From positions 1 through 17,192 of the forward strand of contig JBAZHE010000026.1 in assembly GCA_041652555.1 (NCBI GenBank): a stretch of 17,192 nucleotides of DNA. Direction: 5' to 3'. The notes beneath the pieces are model-generated. The model saw only the letters and a program-made list of their open reading frames with translations, made no database searches and was not told the origin of the DNA. This document shows positions 6,182 to 13,216 of the stretch, in pieces (position 1 is the first letter of the stretch; every line of letters starts with the position of its first letter). The position numbers and the translations under genes are program-made. The DNA comes from JBAZHE01 sp041652555 (GTDB lineage: Bacteria > Patescibacteriota > Patescibacteriia > Patescibacteriales > WJLG01).

Positions 6182-9100
6182 TCTCTTCGGTGGTACTTGC
6201 TTGTTCTTCGCTATTATTTAAATCAGTGGTAGCAAAAACAATTACTGGTTGAGAATAGGAAGAGCTGTAATAGCTGTAGATAGAATAATAGTATTTCTGA
6301 TTATCATTCAATCCGGTATCAATGTATGAGCTAATCAATGCATTGTTGGAAGTATAGGCTACAGTCGCCGTAGTATCACCGGAGGAAGCTGGAGCACTAT
6401 TTTGTTTTCTTAGAATTTTGACTCCGGAGAAATACCAGGTGACACTGGGATTAGTCCAATTGAGAGTGATTTGTTTGTTACCGCCTGTTGCTGAGGCGAG
6501 GGTTACTTGGGGGACAGTGATGGAGCCTCCGCCTCCGCCTCCGCCGCCGGATGATTGGACAACACAAACAGCCGAGGCTCCGGAGCCGGATAAAGTATAG
6601 CCGGAAATGCAACTAGCGGCACCGCAAGTCGGATAGGCGTTGTAGGTTAGAGCGTGAGAAAGTGTGGCGCAAGTGTTGTCCGCACAAGTAATGGCGACAT
6701 TGGTGATGTTGGCGGAGATATTAATACCAGAACCGTTGGTGATGGTACAGGTTTGACTAGTCGGATTGGAATAAACAGTTACTGTATAGTTATCACCTTC
6801 ATCTAGGGAAGTGGAGAATGTGAATGCTCCACTGGTAGTAGTGGAGATATCATCAGAACTATTGTTTTGAATAACTACGGTACCTGATAATCCGGAAATT
6901 GTTCCACCAACAGTGTAGGTAGTTGGAGTTAGAGTAGTGAATACGTAGTCACTAGAGGTAGCAATATTACCGGAGGCATCGGCAACTTCGATTTGAAAAT
7001 GATAATCAGTAGTAGTCGCAAGACTGGAGATAATAATAGAGTGAGTGGTGGTTGAAGTGTTAGAGCTTGAGGTGGAGCCATAACTATCATCTTCGCCGTA
7101 GTATATAGTAGAGGTAGCTTCTTCGTTGGTGGTGAATGTAATTGTCGCGGTGGTTAGAGTAGTAGAGGAAGAAATATTATCTATTTCCGGCGGAGTGGAA
7201 TCAGTGCCAGTGGTATAGAATGTATTATCTGAGGAAGAGGAAGTGTTGCCATAGGTATCGGTGGAGAATATTTTGAAATGATAGGTGGAACCGGAGTCTA
7301 GACTGGAGAGATTGATAGTGTGCGTGGTGGAGGCTAACTCATTAGAGGAGGAAGCGGAATCATAGGACACGGTTGAGCCGTAGGAGACGGAGGAAGTAGC
7401 ATTCTCGTTAGTAGTCCAGGTGATTGTAGCCGTGGTGGTATCAGTAGAACTGGCTATAGCGGAGATGGTTGGGGCGGTGGAATCAATCGTGATTGAATCG
7501 TTTTGACTGGCGGAGATATTGTCATAGGCATCTTTGACCCAGGCGTAGAGAGTTTTTACTCCGTCAGAGAGGAAGGTGTAGGTTGACCAGGTAGAGCTTA
7601 GCCAGCCGGCAGCACCAGCTAATGGAGTATCGGAAATTTCATTAATCAGATAACCGACAACACCGGAGCCTCCGACATCGGAACCGGTGAATGTGTTGAT
7701 GTCTATGGTTAGAGAGGATGATGTGGCGTCGGTAATATCAAATCCGGTTACGATTGGATTGGTGGCATCGTCAGTGGTGAATGTGTAGTCAGATGAGGTA
7801 GCTGTTCCGGAGGCGTTAGTGGCTTCGATGTAGAAATGATATTGGGTGTATTCGGTTAGACCGGAGAGAGTTATGGAATGAGAGGTATTTAGAGTGTCAG
7901 AAGAGGAGGCTTGGTCGTAAGTTTGGCTGTGGGTGTTGTAATAGGTGTCGGTGGCGTAATGGATTGTGGAGGTGGCGGATTGGTCGGTGGTGAAGGTGAT
8001 GGTGGCAGTGGTAGCGGTGGTGGAGGTGGCGGTGAATGTGATAGTCACTACTGAGGCAGCACCAGATTCTTCTACATCGAATATATGGTCAGAATAGCCT
8101 CCGGTGTAGGTGAATGTGATATAGCCGGAACCATCTGAGGTGCAGACTCCTGAGGTGCAATTATCGCCGGTTATGTTAGCGCCTAGAACATCGTCTACTT
8201 TTACATCGTAGTCAGTGTTGGCTTCTAGGTCGCCGATGGTGTGAACTGTAGAAATATCACTCATATTATCAGAACCTTCAGTCCAGGCTTTGTGGTGAGT
8301 GCCGGTATTAGTCCAATTTGAGATAGCGATATCTAGCCAGACACTTAGACTTGAGGTAGCCAGTATTATGGATAGATTGGCATCTGCTCCAGTGCTAGTG
8401 GCTAAATCATAGAATCTTCCAGAACCGAATACTCTAGCTCCTACGGCGATATTTACTAAATCAGTACCCATTGTAGAAGTGGCGGTTAGAGGATGAGGAT
8501 AAACATAAGAGGTGTATCCAGGTTTCTGTGTGTTATTGAAAAAATCAACATTCATTTTAGTGTTCGCACTAATATCATCATCATCAATATCTATTCTCTT
8601 AGAATAAACACAATTATTACCGCTAGCATCACAAGTATAGAGGGAATTATTCCAGAAATACATTGGATCTGAATCAATTTTACCAGTAGCATCATTCAGT
8701 TTTCCGGCACCAGTTCCGCTAAAACATACCCTCCCAGAAACATCATCTAAATTATCTAAATAGCCAATACAAGTTCCACCATTAGAACAATCTCCATCTA
8801 CTGTGCATAGGTTCCAAGAATTACTACAATGTTTCTTGCTACAAGTACCTTTTCCAGCCGCAGCGCAATTATCAACTGTAGAATTACAGGTATACCAAGC
8901 AGTATCGGTACTGCCACTGCACCACATATTCTGAGAACCGTTACAGTACATCCACATGTTATTAGTACTATCACAACCATGAGTGGTGTCCAAAGTTCTA
9001 GCGTCTTGCCAATTATGAGGACAAGTAGCGTCAGCACTAGAGCAAATATCAGCATCAAAATGACCTGTACCGTAATATTTAAGAGTATTATTAAAAAACA

Positions 9101-10979
9101 AATACGTTCCACTCATTAAACCCGTTAAAGCATAATGAGAGCATCCGTCACCCACAACAAAGGAGTTATTATATATTTCTGCGGCATAAACCCCGGTATT
9201 ATTAGCACTCCAACAAGCGGCATGAGTAACTAAATAACCGTTATATATTGTATTATTGCGAAAAACCATTTTCCCAGCACTTTGAATATCCATTATAGAT
9301 GCGTTTGAAGCAGAGGAGCATGGATGTCTAAAAATATTATCTTCTACAACAGTCCAGAGAACATTACTACTCCAGCCTTGCCCCCAACCGATTGGATTTC
9401 TAAAACCACCTATAATATTGCCATAGTTTTGGAAAAAAATATCTTGATTTTGTTGAGTGCTATGATCAAATTCATTGTGATCAATCAATGCCCTAGCATT
9501 GCTATTAACACTCAAATGATACCCATACCCATTGAGAAATTTATTATGATGTATTCTAATTGATCCTGTATTATCCCCACCAACACTAACAAAACCATTA
9601 TCAACAGTACTAGATCCAATAAAAGTAAATCCGGCAACATCCACATTACTACTTAATGACGAGGATATTTTAAGAACAAATTGCGACGATAATGTTATAT
9701 TTGTTGTATCAATACCGGAACCAACAAAATTAATACTTTTTCCAGAGATTATTACTGTTGTTCCATTTGGATCACTATTATACCAAGTACAATTACCAGC
9801 GGGTACAACAACCGTATCTCCGCTGGAGGCTAAATCTATCGCCGCCTGAACTGCTGTTTGTGAACAACTGGTAGCAACCACTGTTGCTGGTGATAGCGTA
9901 GTGGCGACAGAAGATGTTGATTTTTCCGAGATATTTCTAGCCGCATCATAAGCACTAACAGAATAAGTGTACGGAGTTGATTGTGTTAATCCAGTATCAG
10001 AGTACGTAATACTAACTGAAGTAGCAATTTGCTCAGATGGTGTACAAGAGGAACCTGCACAACGGAAGACTTGATATCCGGCAACACCAACATTATCACT
10101 ACTTACATCCCAAGCAAGATTTATTTGAGAGGTAGAAACAGGGGTTACCGACAAATTTTGCGGAACAGACGGAGCTTCTTCGTCTGCTAGACCAGCATCA
10201 GCTGATTTGAAAGCAATAGTAAAAATAAAATACTTATAACTAGGAGCTGTTGTTGTAAACGCCGCATTTACCAAGCCGTGAGCCCCCTGTATTTTGTCTT
10301 CCGTGCCATAGGATTTGTCAGAAGTTCTTAAAACTCTAATAGTAAAGCCACTGGAAGCTGCTCCATTAGCAAAACCACTAGAATTTGGGGTGTCTTCAAG
10401 AAGAGCTCCATATATATAGTCACCATCAAACGTAGTTGTTATAGACGGACCAACAGTAGAGGCATCAGCGGAAACAGCTGAGGCATCGATAGCATTAGTG
10501 GTAGCAATTCCTGAAACTTCATGAAAAACAACAGTTGACCATCCAGTTGTTGCTACGGAAAAATGAACTGTAATAGTTAAATCACCGCCGACAACATTTA
10601 AAGCGTAAAAACTCACTGCACCGCCATCGCGACCAGAATCAGAAATTGACTCTAATAAAGTATACACATTAGAACCGCCAGGGGCATTATCAGTAACACT
10701 AGTCACTGTCGATCCAACTCCTTTCCATGAAACACTACCGATTATTGCATTTCCAGAAACTACCCCCGTTGCCACTTTTGTAAGAGTGGTTTGCGCCCAA
10801 TTATAATTCCCCCCGCCCTGCACAAAAGCCGGTGCTGCAGCCTTAACATTTTTCGGTGAATTTAGAAATACACCCTCAAAAACAAACACAAAAAACAACG
10901 CTACAATAATAACAGTAGCGAGGACCTTGGTTCTACCCGAAGAGTTTTTAATAAGCAACTTAATAATTTCTTTTGACAT
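6126..10979 (-). CDS. Giant secreted surface protein: beta-helix plus FN3-like repeats
   Basis: The 1,617 codons encode an exported mosaic protein. A signal peptide has basic residues, a hydrophobic core at about 19-38 and a likely cut near VKA-AAP (46-50). Next come a Gly/Ser/Thr-rich beta domain (about 50-260) and an FN3 domain (about 263-360). A right-handed beta-helix of the pectate-lyase-like kind spans about 368-830 (DTVVVPAGNCTW, IRIHHNKFLNG, VEDNIFRHP, MVFRNNTIYNG) and includes a segment with 13 Cys (about 646-751). A linking domain (830-970) is followed by three FN3-like repeats sharing TATITFTT / ATSTI.Y / YHF (about 980-1070, 1170-1260, 1263-1350), with a different module at about 1075-1165. 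Then come a YTVGGTISGLSG module (from about 1350), a poly-Gly linker, a last FN3 (about 1490-1590) and an Asn/Thr/Glu tail. The frame stops at 6126, but the domain expected at the C-terminus lies one frame over; corrected, the protein would be about 1,818 residues. Adhesion or glycan binding is inferred. No catalytic residues of a lyase could be identified. Confidence 0.85.
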   Translation of the reverse strand: MSKEIIKLLIKNSSGRTKVLATVIIVALFFVFVFEGVFLNSPKNVKAAAPAFVQGGGNYNWAQTTLTKVATGVVSGNAIIGSVSWKGVGSTVTSVTDNAPGGSNVYTLLESISDSGRDGGAVSFYALNVVGGDLTITVHFSVATTGWSTVVFHEVSGIATTNAIDASAVSADASTVGPSITTTFDGDYIYGALLEDTPNSSGFANGAASSGFTIRVLRTSDKSYGTEDKIQGAHGLVNAAFTTTAPSYKYFIFTIAFKSADAGLADEEAPSVPQNLSVTPVSTSQINLAWDVSSDNVGVAGYQVFRCAGSSCTPSEQIATSVSITYSDTGLTQSTPYTYSVSAYDAARNISEKSTSSVATTLSPATVVATSCSQTAVQAAIDLASSGDTVVVPAGNCTWYNSDPNGTTVIISGKSINFVGSGIDTTNITLSSQFVLKISSSLSSNVDVAGFTFIGSSTVDNGFVSVGGDNTGSIRIHHNKFLNGYGYHLSVNSNARALIDHNEFDHSTQQNQDIFFQNYGNIIGGFRNPIGWGQGWSSNVLWTVVEDNIFRHPCSSASNASIMDIQSAGKMVFRNNTIYNGYLVTHAACWSANNTGVYAAEIYNNSFVVGDGCSHYALTGLMSGTYLFFNNTLKYYGTGHFDADICSSADATCPHNWQDARTLDTTHGCDSTNNMWMYCNGSQNMWCSGSTDTAWYTCNSTVDNCAAAGKGTCSKKHCSNSWNLCTVDGDCSNGGTCIGYLDNLDDVSGRVCFSGTGAGKLNDATGKIDSDPMYFWNNSLYTCDASGNNCVYSKRIDIDDDDISANTKMNVDFFNNTQKPGYTSYVYPHPLTATSTMGTDLVNIAVGARVFGSGRFYDLATSTGADANLSIILATSSLSVWLDIAISNWTNTGTHHKAWTEGSDNMSDISTVHTIGDLEANTDYDVKVDDVLGANITGDNCTSGVCTSDGSGYITFTYTGGYSDHIFDVEESGAASVVTITFTATSTTATTATITFTTDQSATSTIHYATDTYYNTHSQTYDQASSSDTLNTSHSITLSGLTEYTQYHFYIEATNASGTATSSDYTFTTDDATNPIVTGFDITDATSSSLTIDINTFTGSDVGGSGVVGYLINEISDTPLAGAAGWLSSTWSTYTFLSDGVKTLYAWVKDAYDNISASQNDSITIDSTAPTISAIASSTDTTTATITWTTNENATSSVSYGSTVSYDSASSSNELASTTHTINLSSLDSGSTYHFKIFSTDTYGNTSSSSDNTFYTTGTDSTPPEIDNISSSTTLTTATITFTTNEEATSTIYYGEDDSYGSTSSSNTSTTTHSIIISSLATTTDYHFQIEVADASGNIATSSDYVFTTLTPTTYTVGGTISGLSGTVVIQNNSSDDISTTTSGAFTFSTSLDEGDNYTVTVYSNPTSQTCTITNGSGINISANITNVAITCADNTCATLSHALTYNAYPTCGAASCISGYTLSGSGASAVCVVQSSGGGGGGGGSITVPQVTLASATGGNKQITLNWTNPSVTWYFSGVKILRKQNSAPASSGDTTATVAYTSNNALISSYIDTGLNDNQKYYYSIYSYYSSSYSQPVIVFATTDLNNSEEQASTTEENGNTNEEQTENTNTKQQY
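6138..6140 (-). other. Apparent single-base frameshift site in the surface-protein gene
   Basis: On the coding strand the linker reads ACC AAA CAA CAA TAC TAA. Removing one A from the AAA gives ACC AAC AAC AAT ACT AAT ACC AAC, which extends the Asn/Thr linker directly into the C-terminal repeat domain. This is an indel in the genome, an assembly error, or a +1 recoding site; the sequence alone cannot decide. No classic slippery heptamer is present. Confidence 0.65.
6525..6548 (-). repeat. In-frame GGA/GGC repeat encoding a poly-Gly linker
   Basis: Alternating GGC and GGA codons (a 6-base unit repeated about three times plus flanking GGC) encode eight consecutive glycines. They separate the Cys-containing module ending in CVVQSS from the last FN3 domain. 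The repeat is in frame, so slippage would change linker length without breaking the protein. Confidence 0.8.
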
Positions 10980-11002
10980 AGTATTTTAATTAATTTAATT
11001 TT

Positions 11003-11045
11003 TTAGCAACAAAAAAACATCGTTTTAAAAAACAATGTCATTGTT
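11003..11045 (-). promoter_or_regulatory. Candidate attenuator: two mutually exclusive hairpins in the surface-protein leader
   Basis: On the sense strand three short segments occur in order: A = AACAATG (11045-11039), B = CATTGTT (11037-11031) and C = AACGATG (11024-11018). B can pair with A, or with C through a longer stem (ACATTGTTTT with AAAACGATGT, one G-U pair). The B-C hairpin is followed directly by a run of six to seven T, as in an intrinsic terminator, and ends about 35 bases before the ATG of the surface protein. The stems are AT-rich and weak, so this is a candidate only. Confidence 0.4.
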
Positions 11046-11094
11046 AGGTGATAATAATGAGAAAGCGGGGATAAAAAATTTTGGAGAAGAGGTT

Positions 11095-11154
11095 TTAGTT
11101 GTCCCCCCCCCCCTGGAATTTTTTGATATTCTTTAGGTAGGATGCTTTCGTCAT
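11095..11154 (-). CDS. Possible 19-codon leader peptide containing the poly-G tract
   Basis: Inside the predicted leader of the surface-protein gene, an ATG at 11154 opens a 19-codon frame (MTKASYLKNIKKFQGGGDN) that reads into the G11 tract and stops directly after it. One extra G would move the stop to 11003, beyond both attenuator hairpins. One G fewer would make translation end inside the hairpin region. There is no Shine-Dalgarno sequence, but almost no gene in this window has one. Its translation is unproven; it could be chance. Confidence 0.25.
   Translation of the reverse strand: MTKASYLKNIKKFQGGGDN
11103..11113 (-). repeat. Poly-G tract of 11 bases (sense strand) in the leader of the surface-protein gene
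   Basis: The plus strand shows 11 consecutive C, hence G11 on the transcribed sense strand, in otherwise very AT-rich intergenic DNA. It lies about 80 bases after the predicted transcription start and 124 bases before the start codon. Tracts of this kind in front of or within surface-protein genes are classic slipped-strand contingency loci in Neisseria, Campylobacter and Helicobacter; a phase-variation role here is inferred. Confidence 0.9.
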
Positions 11155-11193
11155 AATTTAAATTAATTTTTCTTTATTCTTTTATCTTTACTT

Positions 11194-11225
11194 ATTATAG
11201 CATAGAAAATAAAATCTATCTATGC
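11194..11225 (-). promoter_or_regulatory. Promoter of the surface-protein gene with flanking inverted repeat
   Basis: An extended -10 TGCTATAAT lies at 11202-11194. Directly upstream is the inverted repeat GCATAGA (11225-11219) / TCTATGC (11206-11200), separated by 12 bases, so the half-sites are about two helical turns apart. It covers the -35 region and touches the -10, which is where a repressor would bind. The predicted start near 11187 gives a leader of about 208 bases. No regulator gene for it can be named. Confidence 0.5.
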
Positions 11226-11371
11226 GATACTCTTATTTATCAGTTTGATAACACTTTTTATATCGTGTTCAGCTGTCGCTTTTTTCATATTCGCGCAATA
11301 AAAAAGCGTTGACATTGGCTACACCGTCAGTTATTAATGCTTCAATTTCAACAACAGAAAGAACCCCAAAC

Positions 11372-11602
11372 TTAGTTTCGCGATAAGTTGGCTTTGTCTT
11401 TAACATAGTATGAATTAGGAATTACGATTTTTTTGTGGGCGCCTTCTTTAATTAAATTATCAATTTGCAGTTTATAACGCTCGGCAATAACCTTTTTAGA
11501 AAAGACTGATTCGTCTTCCATCGCCATATTATCATAAACAAGGTTGACAAAAATTTGTCTAAAATATTTTTCCCGACTTTTATTGTTAAATTTTATATTC
11601 AT
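11372..11602 (-). CDS. Small unknown protein, apparently frameshifted near its 3' end
   Basis: The open frame gives 76 residues, a charged, soluble-looking protein with no signal peptide or membrane helix; I do not recognise the family. The reading frame seems broken at an AAA (11401-11399). Removing one A continues the protein as TKPTYRETKFGVLSVVEIE and onward to a TGA at 11271-11269, giving 110 residues of convincing protein-like sequence, whereas the annotated frame ends in the unlike tail DKANLSRN. A perfect consensus promoter places the transcription start at or next to the ATG, so the mRNA is probably leaderless. It follows abiEii by 74 bases but has its own promoter. A link to the AbiE system is possible but rests only on position. 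Confidence 0.55.
   Translation of the reverse strand: MNIKFNNKSREKYFRQIFVNLVYDNMAMEDESVFSKKVIAERYKLQIDNLIKEGAHKKIVIPNSYYVKDKANLSRN
11399..11401 (-). other. Apparent single-A frameshift in the small unknown gene
   Basis: The sense strand reads TAT GTT AAA GAC AAA GCC, ending 8 codons later at TAA. With one A fewer it reads TAT GTT AAG ACA AAG CCA ACT TAT, and the frame stays open to 11269. This is the same kind of defect (one extra A in AAA) as at 6138-6140. Confidence 0.5.
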
Positions 11603-11603
11603 G

Positions 11604-11637
11604 ATTATATTATAGATAAAAAAAGTTTTATTGTCAA
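11604..11637 (-). promoter_or_regulatory. Perfect sigma-70 consensus promoter, leaderless start
   Basis: On the minus strand TTGACA (11637-11632), a 17-base spacer and TATAAT (11614-11609) match the housekeeping consensus at every position. A second TATAAT overlaps at 11609-11604. The expected transcription start falls at about 11602, exactly the ATG of the small unknown gene, so translation would begin on a leaderless mRNA. It is the best promoter match I found in the window. Confidence 0.75.
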
Positions 11638-11676
11638 AAAATAATAGTTAAACAAAAAAATGCCCTAACCCTTGAT

Positions 11677-12432
11677 TTAGTTTCTGATATGTATTTTTAC
11701 TTCTTTCCGCAAGCGATCCTTGAAGTCTTTGAGAATGGTGTGAAAACTTATTGGTAAAAATAATTTTAATTCTTTCTCAAAATCTCCGGATTTATCTATA
11801 ACAGATAAAATGTCTTTTTGTAAATTTGGTCGGCGCGGGATGTTTTTAATCAATGATATATTTCTTAAAATAAAGTATAGGTCAAAAAAATCTCTAGGCA
11901 TTTTTCTATCTAGCAAAGCTTCTATTTTTTCTTCCACCATAACGCTTTCGTTGAGGTAATTCATAATATAAGGATGAATGAAGTCGTTGCTAATCATTGT
12001 CCTCGATCCTTTAGCCTTACTCGGACGGCGAAAAGAAACCTGTATTTTAATTTCGGAGGCGAATTCCGGCATTTTCATATTCATAACCGCAAAATAACCT
12101 CCGGAAGTTTCTCCTTCGGTGCCAGGATTCAGTTTTTTCTCAACTTCCATTCCCTCATCCATCATTTTTATTAAGGCATCATCCAAAAGACGATTTATTT
12201 CTTTAACAGCAGAAACACCACGACCAGCCAAGGAAAAATCCAAATCCTCTGAAAATCTGGGACTTTGAAAAATTATTCTCAAGGCGGTTCCACCTTTAAA
12301 CAGTAGTTTTTCCGAGCCCTTAAGTTTGTTTAAATACGATAAAAATAAATGCTGACAATATTCTCTAATTACGTTATCTTCCCCTGTCTGATATTTAATT
12401 GAGAGCTCTTTGATAAATTCTCTGGAAATCAT
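11677..12432 (-). CDS. abiEii: AbiEii-type nucleotidyltransferase toxin
   Basis: AbiEii proteins are nucleotidyltransferase-fold toxins of type IV-like toxin-antitoxin and abortive-infection systems that halt growth, for example during phage infection. This 251-residue member shows the catalytic core FKGGTALR (45-52) followed by SEDLDF (61-66), with the metal-binding Asp63 and Asp65. It also has the family's later signature VEEKIEALLDRK..RDFFDLYF at about 166-187. It is somewhat shorter at the C-terminus than the best-known members of about 300 residues. Its ATG overlaps the abiEi stop codon by 4 bases (ATGA), the usual coupled arrangement. The NTP substrate and acceptor cannot be read from sequence. 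Family assignment is firm; whether it acts in phage defence or as a maintenance element is open. Confidence 0.88.
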   Translation of the reverse strand: MISREFIKELSIKYQTGEDNVIREYCQHLFLSYLNKLKGSEKLLFKGGTALRIIFQSPRFSEDLDFSLAGRGVSAVKEINRLLDDALIKMMDEGMEVEKKLNPGTEGETSGGYFAVMNMKMPEFASEIKIQVSFRRPSKAKGSRTMISNDFIHPYIMNYLNESVMVEEKIEALLDRKMPRDFFDLYFILRNISLIKNIPRRPNLQKDILSVIDKSGDFEKELKLFLPISFHTILKDFKDRLRKEVKIHIRN

Positions 12433-13052
12433 ATATTTCTTGCAATATTATTAACAGCTAAAAGAAAGGCTGATTTTTTACCAATATTTTTTAAAAAAAT
12501 ACCGGCGTAATATTTAAATTTTCTTTTGTCTATTTTTGACAAATCTATTCTCTTGTTAACCGCTTTTTTCCCTAAAGATGCCATATAGAGATGATCAAGC
12601 AGGGCTTTCTCTTTTTCGGCAATAAAAACTTTACTTTTTCTAATTTTTAACAACCTATAACCAAAAAACAACTTTCTTTTCAGCTTATAATATTCATAAT
12701 TGGTTTTTTCAGCAATAAAACCGTTTGGACGCTTAGTGGTAGCGGAAGTTATAGAATAAACGGTTTCCGGGATAATATTGTAATACGACAAGGCGGACTC
12801 AAACGAAACATACGACGGCTGGCATAGTTTATTAGCTATTTCAAATTTTTCCGGAGCGAGCAAAGAAAAAGCATAGATACCTTTTTTTAATCTGAAAAAA
12901 CGGGAATCTTCTTTACGAGAATACCTGCTCAAAAAAAGCCCGGCCTTTTTATTAGAAATGCCGAGCAATTTAGCAAAATCGTCCACAGTAAATATGGAAA
13001 CTGAGCAGGAGAGTAATCTTTTTTCTATAGTGTTTAAACTTAATTTTAGCAT
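12429..13052 (-). CDS. abiEi: AbiEi-type antitoxin and autoregulator
   Basis: AbiEi proteins neutralise AbiEii without direct contact and repress their own promoter. This 207-residue protein has an N-terminal winged-helix-like region (about 8-65; FTVDDFAKLLGISNKKAG, then FRLKKGIYAF). The conserved AbiEi core follows: SYVSFESALSYYNIIPE (80-96), YSITSATTKR (about 99-108) and VFIAEKEKALLDHLYM (about 142-157). It is the first gene of the pair and overlaps abiEii by 4 bases. A near-perfect inverted repeat lies between its likely -10 and the start codon and is a good operator candidate. There is no Shine-Dalgarno sequence before the ATG. Confidence 0.85.
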   Translation of the reverse strand: MLKLSLNTIEKRLLSCSVSIFTVDDFAKLLGISNKKAGLFLSRYSRKEDSRFFRLKKGIYAFSLLAPEKFEIANKLCQPSYVSFESALSYYNIIPETVYSITSATTKRPNGFIAEKTNYEYYKLKRKLFFGYRLLKIRKSKVFIAEKEKALLDHLYMASLGKKAVNKRIDLSKIDKRKFKYYAGIFLKNIGKKSAFLLAVNNIARNI

Positions 13053-13068
13053 ATATAATCAATACAAT

Positions 13069-13091
13069 ATAATATCAAATTATGATGTTAT
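13069..13091 (-). promoter_or_regulatory. Candidate AbiEi operator (inverted repeat)
   Basis: ATAATATCA (13069-13077) and TGATGTTAT (13083-13091) form an inverted repeat with 8 of 9 positions matching, around a 5-base centre. It begins 17 bases upstream of the abiEi ATG and lies just downstream of a TATAAT. Known AbiEi antitoxins repress their operon through inverted repeats at the promoter, so this is a likely target; the assignment is by position and symmetry only. Confidence 0.45.
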
Positions 13092-13103
13092 CTTACACTT
13101 ATT

Positions 13104-13109
13104 ATTATA
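13104..13109 (-). promoter_or_regulatory. Likely -10 box of the abiE operon
   Basis: TATAAT on the minus strand, about 52 bases before the abiEi start codon, with no good -35. A second TATAAT at 13187-13182 could also serve, with a longer leader. The stretch 13053-13216 otherwise holds no gene and no clear terminator for the pilMNO unit. Confidence 0.4.
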
Positions 13110-13216
13110 CACGATTTTTAGTTTTAAGGAAAGATACTTTTAATATCTGTAAAGGCTAAGTATTTTGTTGTGTCCAAAATTATTATAATAGCCTGTGCCA
13201 AATATGTTATATTGAA

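Noticed and set aside
6418..6600. Plus-strand frame with a poly-Pro stretch
   Set aside because: It is the antisense reading of the poly-Gly linker codons.
8798..9119. Open frames of about 100 codons on both strands within the surface-protein gene
   Set aside because: They are out-of-frame readings of the beta-helix coding region, with no start context and no domain-like sequence; the long frame explains the DNA.
9780..9860. Beta-helix domain as an active pectate lyase
   Set aside because: The repeat pattern fits the fold, but I cannot identify the calcium-binding and catalytic Arg/Lys residues, so an enzyme call is not supported.
11237..11251. Short hairpin TTATCA/TGATAA after the small unknown gene as a terminator
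   Set aside because: It has only six AT-rich pairs, no T-run on the minus strand, and is too weak to call.
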